Shown here: positions 28,201 to 35,700 of the stretch, in pieces | Layout of the letters: each line of letters begins with the position of its first letter | Position numbering within the stretch: the stretch's first letter is position 1 | DNA from: Bacteroidales bacterium | GTDB taxonomy: Bacteria > Bacteroidota > Bacteroidia > Bacteroidales > Lentimicrobiaceae | Assembly (NCBI GenBank): GCA_016705005.1 | Contig: JADIZB010000001.1 | Location: 1-64,000 of the forward strand | Direction of reading: 5' to 3' | Length of the DNA stretch: 64,000 nt | The notes under the pieces: generated by a model | What the model was told of the DNA's origin: nothing | Database searches by the model: none | The model's input: only the letters and a program-made list of their open reading frames with translations | Translations under genes and position numbers: made by a program

Positions 28201-29740
28201 TCTTGACTTCAATGCTTACCAATGCTGGATTTGTTCCGGTATAAGAAGGGCTGTCATAAGCCTTCACACCTGTACCACCTGTTTTCGTTGTTATAGTAAG
28301 TCCATTAACTATTCCATATGCACCATTGGTGCCATTGCTGCTGTATCCTTCATAGTTATTGGCAAATACACCGATATCAACACCTGAAACACCGCCACCA
28401 ATAATGGTTGCCGGGGCATTGCTCTTTACATTCCAGATCTCATATCCGACAGATGGAACGCTAACACCACCAGCATTAATCGTATTGCCTGATGCAGTTC
28501 CAATAGCTTCTGAAAGGGAAGAAAAAGCAATACCACCCCATTTTGTTTCATTGGAATTGGCAAGAGCTGTAACTGTGTTGTTTGAGATGGTCCATGATGC
28601 TGGATTGCCTGTATGCAGGTTGTAAAAAATACCATTCCGGCGAGCCTGGATAGAATTGTTATTTATTACCTGAAAATCAACACTTCCTGGGTTGGGATCA
28701 TGGAAATTACCGGTCTGAATACCAGTTCTGACATTTGTCATAACATTATCAACAATCCTGGCGTATTGGTCATTGTACAATAAAATGCCGCCTCCCCAAT
28801 AATTCATATTACTATTAGGATTTGGTTCCGGATCTGTATACGTACCAAGATCTTTGATAAGGTTACCCGAAATCAGGTGTCCGCTGGTAGTTGGCGAGCT
28901 GTATGAGGCCCCGAATATTGTTACTCCGAAATAGGTCAGGTTTTGAATAATATTATTCGAAATTGTGAGGTTATTGACATTGTCAACATACACAGTGACA
29001 GCTTCTGCTGCGTCAAGCGTAGCACCATTGGTCCCCAGAAGTGCTGAAGGCGGAAGCAGTGGATTGTCACCATCAATGGTGAGTCCGCTGATTTTTACGT
29101 TACTGGCTTGTACCTTAATAATTTCGCCAAAAGGACTTGAAGTAGCCGGATGAATGATGGCTTCAGCTATCCTGGTTCCGGTATTCGGGTTGATCAAATG
29201 ATTCGGGCCACGGATATCCAGTGGCTTATTCACGATGATATCTTCAGCATAAGAACCTGCACAGACAGACAATACATTATTTGCTGCTGCTGCAGTAATT
29301 GCACTTTGAATACTTGTATGATAAGTTCCAAGTGATGCATTGTATACCGGCTGATATAGAACCGTCGCATTAATTGTTGCAGATGTACCCAGGTTATCAG
29401 TTACAACTATTGTATAAGCCCCTGCCGTCAAACCGCTGATTGTATAAGGACTACCCGAGATACCTGATACAGGTGTTCCACCCGTCCAGGAGATGGTATA
29501 GTCCGCCACGCCACCACTGAATACTACTTCTATCGAACCGGATGGTTCGCTACAAATAATATGGTCAGGAGTTGCTGAAGCGATGACAACCGGAGAGCCA
29601 TCGCAAGAGCCTGTGGGCTGGAAGCCGGTACCTGCGCCGTCGCCACCGGAATTAAGCCATGGCGAAAAAGTTACACTACCATTTAACAGGGCAGGAATCA
29701 TGTCGCCGTCGGATGTTCCAAACCAGTTACAATTCGACAA
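19250..29740 (-). CDS. Giant beta-helix/cohesin/HYR surface protein, C-terminal part (continues 29698-36957 across a frameshift)
   Basis: 3496 codons are open. The first codon is a TTG inside what should be continuous coding sequence, so this is not a real start (see the frameshift entry at 29760). Domains, with residues from that TTG: the end of a beta-helix module; two further beta-helix modules starting near 143 and 673 (both containing INPNTG-R-AEAII); a cohesin (about 1157-1297, TVPVTVKSFEDVGAISLTLS); several HYR-type domains; and a lectin-like jelly-roll insertion (about 1665-1885). Thirteen near-identical 81-aa HYR repeats follow (about 1930-2983). Then come a carboxypeptidase-regulatory-like domain, a degenerate dockerin-like pair (about 3150-3200, INAADAGRILNYFISG), a second cohesin-like domain (about 3260-3393) and a T9SS sorting domain (LLLENHPNPFVDRTTFTYTL ... 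RTIKVIRTK). A very large surface adhesin or scaffold is the likely role. Confidence 0.88.
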   Translation of the reverse strand: MSNCNWFGTSDGDMIPALLNGSVTFSPWLNSGGDGAGTGFQPTGSCDGSPVVIASATPDHIICSEPSGSIEVVFSGGVADYTISWTGGTPVSGISGSPYTISGLTAGAYTIVVTDNLGTSATINATVLYQPVYNASLGTYHTSIQSAITAAAANNVLSVCAGSYAEDIIVNKPLDIRGPNHLINPNTGTRIAEAIIHPATSSPFGEIIKVQASNVKISGLTIDGDNPLLPPSALLGTNGATLDAAEAVTVYVDNVNNLTISNNIIQNLTYFGVTIFGASYSSPTTSGHLISGNLIKDLGTYTDPEPNPNSNMNYWGGGILLYNDQYARIVDNVMTNVRTGIQTGNFHDPNPGSVDFQVINNNSIQARRNGIFYNLHTGNPASWTISNNTVTALANSNETKWGGIAFSSLSEAIGTASGNTINAGGVSVPSVGYEIWNVKSNAPATIIGGGVSGVDIGVFANNYEGYSSNGTNGAYGIVNGLTITTKTGGTGVKAYDSPSYTGTNPALVSIEVKNNCSISGAANGILAEGADASVTVTNNLATITGNEVGIRVKDGADLASVTGNTITNNTHGGIVIESTAGTIGLINNNTISGNGYTFDATHGLGLKNELSTPVDAQNNWWGNASGPYNMPYNTCGTGNAVAGPADFMPWLDGVGGSPVTLPVYNQDKDTYYCKIQDAIDDADADDVILVSAGTYAESLVINTPVDLRGPNYNINPNTGSRGAEAIITFPTGLSGSQELIAIGQYDSRVDVDNVKINGFIIDGSTVATTANTTGIMCNVDNLVVKNNIIRNFNYVSVWVSSYVYEGGTWKYDDYNNNAVIQDNYIHNAGIYAGLITSDVPYGVYLQGTYGTVTGNKVETVRTGIQVQPYNHPNTTTLTGLVSGNSFEAYRDAMWYNYSDHANADWVFDGNTGTGIAAPPAITEISWHGFRTTTNRNGELTVTNNVLSPGATAAPDTYGVLFVQPSAASVVVSIENNTISGFDYGVNIPAGLTYAGNIDIQNNKITGNTSYGVFNGATTPVNATLNWWGSNAGPSNVLNPCGTGDAISANVLYNPWRDVNLAIDIYQLQAYAVTGNSSICAGGTTNITLNGSQLGVGFNYLYDLYKDNVLVSGQTKTGTGGPLVWNVSTASNATYTVKALNGLNLCTLDMTGSANVFVGPITTIGSLTNACVNGTVTVPVTVKSFEDVGAISLTLSYDPSRLTFLNGTTNSAVAMANLGISNPLPGMIRLSGFIEGLELPVTLSDDETLMNLSFTYHGGLANIDFDDATDPDNCNYGSGAPLYVPFCDYPTSTYYINGTITEDNNDPVAVCQNITIQLDATGNALITPAQINNGSTDDCGIAGLALSRTAFTCTDISTNPNLVTLTVTDNSGNTSTCNAYVTVEDITPPTAVCQNITVHLEASGQASIGEDAVNNGSSDACGALTFDTDITDFDCSDLGPNSVVLTVTDANNNSSTCNATVTVVDVIDPVITCKANISRVNDPGICGATVTIVPATASDNCTVASVNGVRSDALALSAVYPVGVTTITWTATDQSGNQDVCTQTVTITDAEAPVITCPGNVTVQVNASSNPSATGFATATDYCSAAPVITFSDSWVAGTCTGTGVITRTWTATDGALNTSNCVQTITIIDTYTPAITCPADISKVNDPGLCSAVATFTDPVSNDPGYNEGWESNVYVSGDYIGWSAYNSNVISVPSGTNGVNSASGSYHGLTQNPVSGQTGVFSRIGGYTSSFGNGYRVRQSVYMDLNDPAVTANTYGWDLSAASSRQTGGHLRDFIFHTASNSSGEILVAGSNNSNPTRRNDLATINHYTITSSGWYTFEFVFRNNAGALAVDLNLLDAGGSVLWTETRYNPADLISTIVGGNRYLWFTFLEVEHLAIDNTIIERKTSVSPDFASGYAFPKGTTEVTYNSTDACGNTTSCSFDVTVTDTELPIIACPANIAVNNDAGVCGAVVSYSVIYSDNCTGSVLTQTAGLASGSTFPIGVTTNTFLVTDASGNTATCSFTVTVTDTELPIIACPANIAVNNDAGVCGAVVSYSVIYSDNCTGSVLTQTGGLASGSTFPIGVTTNTFLVTDASGNTATCSFTVTVTDTELPVIACPANIAVNNDAGVCGAVVSYSVIYSDNCIGSLLTQTGGLASGSTFPIGVTTNTFLVTDASGNTAMCSFTVTVTDTELPVIACPANIAVNNDAGVCGAVVSYSVIYSDNCIGSVLTQTGGLASGSTFPIGVTTNTFLVTDASGNTAMCSFTVTVTDTELPVIACPANVAVSNDAGVCGAVVSYSVIYSDNCIGSLLTQTGGLASGSTFPIGVTTNTFLVTDASGNTATCSFTVTVTDTELPVIACPANIAVNNDAGVCGAVVSYSVIYSDNCIGSLLTQTGGLASGSTFPIGVTTNTFLVTDASGNTATCSFTVTVTDTELPVIACPANVAVNNDAGVCGAVVSYSVIYSDNCTGSVLTQTAGLASGSTFPIGVTTNTFLVTDASGNTATCSFTVTVTDTELPIIACPANIAVNNDAGVCGAVVSYSVIYSDNCIGSVLTQTGGLASGSTFPIGVTTNTFLVTDASGNTATCSFTVTVTDTELPVIACPANIAVNNDAGVCGAVVSYSVIYSDNCIGSLLTQTGGLASGSTFPIGVTTNTFLVTDASGNTATCSFTVTVTDTELPIIACPANIAVNNDAGVCGAIVSYSVIYSDNCTGSVLTQTGGLASGSTFPIGVTTNTFLVTDASGNTATCSFTVTVTDTELPVIACPANIAVNNDAGVCGAVVSYSVIYSDNCIGSLLTQTGGLASGSTFPIGVTTNTFLVTDASGNTATCSFTVTVTDTELPVIACPANIAVNNDAGVCGAVVSYSVIYSDNCIGSVLTQTGGLASGSTFPIGVTTNTFLVTDASGNTAMCSFTVTVTDTELPVIACPVNIAVNNDAGVCGAVVSYSVIYSDNCIGSLLTQTAGLASGSTFPIGVTTNTFLVTDASGNTATCSFTVTVTDTELPSITCPTPANPYTVSTGCSWTGVGLGAIISDNCGTPVLSYSINGGGFIAGDANGYAFPTGTTNVVYKVTDASGNYTTCSFSITVQGVTVSGVINYNNPAPSYPNLPYTPMSNVTVTLRQGITDVYTATTNATGNYTIPGVCEGNYTVIFTTGKPVGGINSSDAAQVNAWGVGPPYTIDKVRFFAGDVLGSNTQINAADAGRILNYFISGGATPMSPKWTFWNKGETISANPGTTLSKVVTLSVPGGSGPIVQDYYAMVTGDFNMSFVPGGAKSVTENVTLSIGGTTLAEPGVEFELPVTAGIDMEVGAVSLIMNFPTDKLEVTGVFLGSDLTNPMEYAVVGEELRIGWNSLIPVSLQTGEALLTLQLRTIGTLAQGETIRLSLTSDPLNELADGSYNTIQNALLFVDEIGGTTTGVPGVTLNGKLLLENHPNPFVDRTTFTYTLPADGKVTLELSSLLGSISEVLLNEWQTAGTHTFTADLSTYSVGVYTATLRLTGKNDESSRTIKVIRTK
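20791..23949 (-). repeat. Tandem array of thirteen 243-bp HYR-encoding repeats
   Basis: The phrase 'gttc[cg]gtatcggttactgtt' recurs at 20791, 21034 and every 243 bases up to 23950, giving exactly thirteen units. Each encodes one 81-aa HYR (hyalin repeat) domain beginning TELPVIACPANIAVNNDAGV. Units differ at only a few positions (CTGSV/CIGSV/CIGSL, TATC/TAMC), mostly single-base changes. The reading frame is kept throughout. Divergent HYR-type domains lie on the N-terminal side (above 23950). Confidence 0.95.
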
Positions 29741-32700
29741 TGCATCACCTGTTCCTTCGTTTTTATAGCCAGTCCACCGCTTACTAAATTGGTAAAACTG
29801 TTATTGTTTATCAGGGCAGGCGAACCCGGGTTCGTACTTGTCACAGCTTTACGGACAACCACAGCATTCTTTGTTCCGTCGAACTTATTGTTCTTAATCT
29901 CAACCGGGAACTGACCAGTTAGGTAAGACGGGGGAGTATAAGAAGTATAAAGACCCCCAATCCATGCTACACCTTCACTAAAGCCGCTTACTTCGTTGTT
30001 CTTATACTCAACTTTTTTTGAACCGCTGGAAACAGATGTGATCCAGAAAGCAACCTGCCTGTTAAGATCTGCAGTATTACCCGCATTTGTATTTGTGAAT
30101 ACATTGCCACTTATTTCAATGGCTGCATTCGAATTTGCACCATTCTCCCAAATACCACGGATAACAGCAGGTTCCGTTGGGTTAGGAATTCCGGTAACAT
30201 TAATAGTGTTATCCTTAATTTTCAGGCCATCGTAAACTGCACCTCCACTGGTATTCGACTGCATTACAACAATTGTGGAATAATTAGCACCGTCACTTAT
30301 ACCATCGGCAGGTACGTTGAAGATATTGTTCGAAATAGTTTGATTAGCACCATGAGAAAAATGGAGACCAATGTTCTGATTTGGGTCGGCAGGTGCAATC
30401 GTTTTATTCAAATCTTTAGCAATATTGAATTTGTTATTGGTAATTGTAGTTCCGTTAAAAGCATCCGTTCCTCCGGCGCCATTGAACATAGCTATTGGCA
30501 TATCAAATTCGGAAAATTCAATATTCGAGATTGTCCAGTTTTGATTGTCACCACCTTCAAATGCAAGAACTCCTTCCAAATTTGCAGTTGGCAAATCGCC
30601 TGGACCGTTAATGGTTGCAGAACTCAATCCTTCAGGAGCAGTAAAAGTTATTCCATTGAGATTCGCGGGTACATAAATCGCGTAATTGTCAGCAGGTGAC
30701 ACTAATCCATCATTACCCAAAGCCCACGAGGCTGAAGCATTACTTTCGGTCCAGTCGAATGTTCCATGAAGATTGATCGACCAATTATTGGAGACAAGTT
30801 CAACGGCATTCAGAATGCGGGTATAGTCATTGTTGGTTGATGTCGGAGCAGCAATATCGGTGACGAAAGCATTTTCTGCCTTAACCGTAACAAACCCCAG
30901 CGTAGCCAGGTCAATCTTATGATCGATCTTGTCTTCGGTGGCAAATAACTCTGTTAAAGTCATTGCGGAACCTGATTTTGAATCAAAAATTACTGCTGTT
31001 GCATCAATGTCATTGGCATTGCCAATGAGTCTGATGTATTTGGCTGTCTGACCATTCAGCGCCAGATTACCAAGCGGAGAAATAGCCTTTGCACTTGCAT
31101 TTTCAACGACAAGTCCGTAGTCTCCGCCATTAACTACAACACCAGCACCTATGGCCAGTTGCACATTGGCATGAATTACGCTGCTCGGGCTGTCGAGCAA
31201 CCGGATTCCGGTTCCACCGGCTTTTGGTGAGATCGTCAGATTACTGAGGGTAGCATGAGCCCCATCTCCTCCATCTGAACTGTAGCCTTCATAATTATTG
31301 GCAAATACACCAATATCCACACCGGATACACTACCTCCGCTGATTGTGCTTTCAGAAACAGGAGTCTGTACATTCCAGATTTCATAACCTTTGGTCAGGT
31401 TGGTTCTGGTAATACTGTTTCCATTAATTGTGTTATTGTATGAAACCGAAGGAACTGACAACGATGATAAGGCAATACCATCCCACCTTGTTTCATTGGC
31501 ATTGTTGAGTGCCGTGATGGTGTTGTTTGAGAAAGTGAAAGTTGAAGCTGCAGTATAGTGCAGGTTGTGGAAAACCCCGGTGCGTCTTGCTTCAATCGCA
31601 TTATTATCAATGACCTGTGAAGAAGATGATCCCGGATTGGCTTGATAGAAATTACCGGTCTGAACGCCGAGTCTGACATTGGTCATGACATTGTTGGCGA
31701 TTCTGGTATATTGATTGTTATATAACAATACTCCCCCACCCCAGAAATCAACACCTGATCCACTGTCGTAAGTTCCGAAATCCTGGAATTTATTATCGGT
31801 AATAACATGACCACTGGATGGAACACCTGCCGCATAATCATAAAGGGTTACACCAAAATAGGATAAATTCTTAAAGATATTATTCTGTACAATCAGGTTA
31901 TTTATACCGGTTTCGTATACAGTTACACCTTCGGCGGCATCGATATCGGCACCGTTGGTACTTGAATAACCAGAAATTAAAGCCGTGTTATCCCCGTCCA
32001 GGGTAAATCCATTCAATGTTACATTGCTGGCAGCAATATGTACAATCTCACCTGTTGCAATGGCTTTTACCGCAGGAACCAGAATTGCTTCAGGAACGCG
32101 GGTTCCGCCGTTGGGAGAAATTCCGGCGTTGGGACCATTGATGGTAAGCTGTTTACTTACAATAATGTTCTCAATATAGGTACCCGGCCCAACAGTCAGT
32201 AGATGGCCATCCAATGTTTGCGGGTCATCAATTGCTGCCTGAATTGAGCAGAATGTTTCAGAGGTATTGGTGTTAGTTACCAGATTTCCTGAAGGACAGG
32301 TGCAATTTCCTGAAGGCTGGAATCCAACGGCGAAATTCCCGTCTGTGCCAGCATCCAGAATGGTTGACATCACGATACTCCCACTCCCGCCCTCAGTAAA
32401 AGTTGCCAGGACTGTTGCAAGATCGGTTGAGCCATGCCAGTTGCAATCCAGACTGATATCGGCATTGATTCTGCTGATAACAGCTTTGTTGGCAAAAGCA
32501 TATGAAAGATCATTGCCTTCAATTCTCAGATTTGTTGGGGTCGCATTCGTTTTACCATATTCTCCAATACGGATTCCATTCTGCGGACCGGAAATCCTGT
32601 TGTTTTTAATAAGAACATTATCCAGGGTAGCCGGAACTGTGTTATAACTTGGCGCATCATCGCGGCCCTTTACAGCAATTGCAACCGGAGCCTGGGGATC

Positions 32701-35700
32701 AGTTGAGGTTCCTGTTACTCCTGAGTTTGTAATATCACAATTCTGGATTGAGATGTTCGAATAAGATGCATATTTAAGGTTAATGTCAATGCCACAGTTG
32801 TTGTTATATGCAATATCTGTCCCATTATTATCCATTGTCAGATTTTCCAATATAGCATTGCTCAGTGCTTCAAAATACAAACCTTTTTGTTTGTTGTTAC
32901 TGATATTGGAATTCGTAATTGAAACATTATCAAAAACATTTCCAGTAGAGGAATTTGCATAGATGTTACAACCAAAGTTATTCCCTTTTACTTCACAATT
33001 ATTCATTGTAAATCCACTGATGCCGGGTGCTGTACCTTTACGGAAGCCAAGAGATGTATTATTATTCAATTTCGAATTCAGAATTGTAAGACTACCTGTT
33101 CCTGCACCTAATTCAAGGCCTGTATTACAATTGGATACTGATTCCACATTATTTATCTCATTGCCTGTAGAAGAAACAGCAACACCATTTGAGTAATTTG
33201 TGATTTTAACATCCTTCAGTTTTGCACCAGCTGAAGTAATACTAACCCCCGTTCCGCTGCATGCGGTCAAAGGTGTAAATATGGTATTAGCTGTTCCTGC
33301 ACCCTGAACGATAACAGATTTATTCAAAACAACATTTTCATTGAAGGTTCCGGCACTTACCTGAATGGTGTGTCCTGCCAATGTTGCAGCATCATCAATT
33401 GCCGCCTGTATCGAACAGAATGTCTTACCGGTGTTGGTATTCACCACAAAACCAGCACCACCAACAGAAACATTGCGGGTGTCGGTTCCGTTGGAACTAT
33501 AGGTATTGCCTGTCATGGTTATGCCGCAGGTGATGGGAGAGTTCCCGCGGCCGAAATAGAAGTCTGTAAGGTTGCTCTGATCGCCATCACCCGGATAAGG
33601 AGTATGGCCTGCCTGTTGCTGAATGCCTACATCGCATCCGCTTACATTGTTGTTCAGCACACTGTGATTGGTTCCTTCTACCACAATACCAAAACCATCG
33701 CTGGTGCTGGTCTGGGTATAACCGGATACTGTGTTGTTCTGAACTACGACCCCGGTCGGAACATCAACATTGCCAGGCAGTACACCTCGGCGGAAAGCTG
33801 CAATACCAACGATATCGCGGGCATCGGTGATGGCTACATTCCGGCTGACCGTGTTGCCCTCAACCACAATCCTTCCTGCCCCGGTGGCTAAACCGGACCC
33901 GTTGGGGTTCTTGATTTCGATACCAAAACGGCCATTATTGGTAACTGTGTTATCCTTTATCAGGTTTTCACCCGGGCCCTGCATACCAGTAAGGCCGAAA
34001 CCATTGTCACCATTGTTGTAAACATTGTTGTTTTCCATCAAAACACCCGTGGCGGTTCCATCCTGGAGTTCGATACCACAGCAATTATTGTTGAAAACTT
34101 CACAGTTTCTAATGGTGATGTTTGACTTAAGGCCATTCCAGATGACAATGCCTCTGGCAGAGATCGTGTGTCCCGATGATGTAACATCGTCAAGCAAAAC
34201 ATTATCTACAGGACCATTGGCGTAGAAACCACTACCACCAACATTGTCTTTAATTGTTACATGCTGAATGGAAAGATTGTTGTTTCCACCGATGGCATAA
34301 ATTCCTCCGTCAATATTACCATTGGCTCCTGCGAAATTCCGGACTGTCAGGTTCTGAATCGTGACGCCAGTAATACCGTTGTTAATGAGTATACCACGGC
34401 CATTGCCCAGTCCTGTGCCATCAACAATACAATTGGCTTCATCAGCACCCTGAAGGATAAGCGACTTATCAATCACTACCCTTTCATTATAGGTATATTC
34501 TGCACATTCTATCACATCATTGGCATTGGCAGCAGTAACCGCAGCCTGAATACTTAAATAATAAGTATCTTGTGTCAGGTTATGAACCGGATAGAAAGTG
34601 GTGATAAACCCAAGGCAGGAAGCATCGGGCTTATGGAAGAGTTTGCCCTCCAACGCCGTGCGTTCTGTGAAATTCATTACGCCAGGCAATTGAAGGCCTG
34701 AACCCATATCAAATCTGTTGAACTCTGCATTGAGATTCTGATCCCAGCAGGCCATGGTTGTTGGCCAGCCGCCTGTGGTCAGATAAACCGGGAAAGTCGA
34801 TCCATTTGACGACCCAGTCTGATTATCGAAAACAATGAACGAATTTAACGTCGAAGCAAAGCTGTTTTCATTTCCGGAAGAACCCATAATAAAAGAACCA
34901 TAGCTGTCGTTGTCACTGTCATGGTTCTGGAACGTCACTGCGTTGCCTGTTCCATTGAATTGATTGTTCTTCAATGTGGCTGAAAGTGCAACCTGAACAA
35001 TGGCATTTGAATTGCTGCTTATGGACTTTGTATTGATAACTACTGCATGTGCTGTAATGGAAGCAGTATTGAATGCATTACCATCAAGGGTAGTGTTATT
35101 CATATTTTCCAATGATACAGCCCATTCGTAATTATTGAACGTATTTAAAGACAAAAGATGAGGTATAGCATTGTAATTGTTCTTCAGTCTCAACATTGCT
35201 GTACCTGGTGCACCTGCTCCTGTAAAAATATTTCCAGAAACAGTTATGGTTCCGGCGCCTGCATTTTGATCTGACAGCTCTATTCCACCTCCATTCAGAT
35301 TGTTATCTGAAATGTTAACATCTCCGTTACTGCAAAAACGCACCAAGATATCATGATTGATGGTCTGAAGGGTATTGTCGGAGAATACTCCTGCTCCTTC
35401 ATCCAAAGCTATTGCAGCGCGGAAGAAACTTCCCGGAAGTGTTCCATTCACAGTATTACCCTGGAACAGAACATTATCAACACCTCCGCTTGCCACCCGG
35501 TAATTGGTTGATCCGCCATAATTGATACTTACGGCATTGCGATCTCCATAGGAGCCGGTAGGGGTTCCATAGGCATCAATGGTATTATCCTTAACTACAA
35601 TATTGTCAATTCCGGCTGCACTTGCAATAACAGCGCTTCTCAGCTTGGCCAGATCAACATTGAAATGTATATTCTCTATTGTTACATTGTTGGCACTGAT

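Noticed and set aside
13226..29740. Classical cellulosome
   Set aside because: No glycoside hydrolase or carbohydrate-binding domain was recognised in the cohesin genes; the GH18 gene at 53527 has no dockerin and lies far away.
29760..29764. Programmed -1 ribosomal frameshift as the favoured explanation
   Set aside because: The site is not a full slippery heptamer (A-AAA-ACG), and pabB shows similar run-length anomalies including compensating ones, so a consensus error is more likely; kept only as an alternative.
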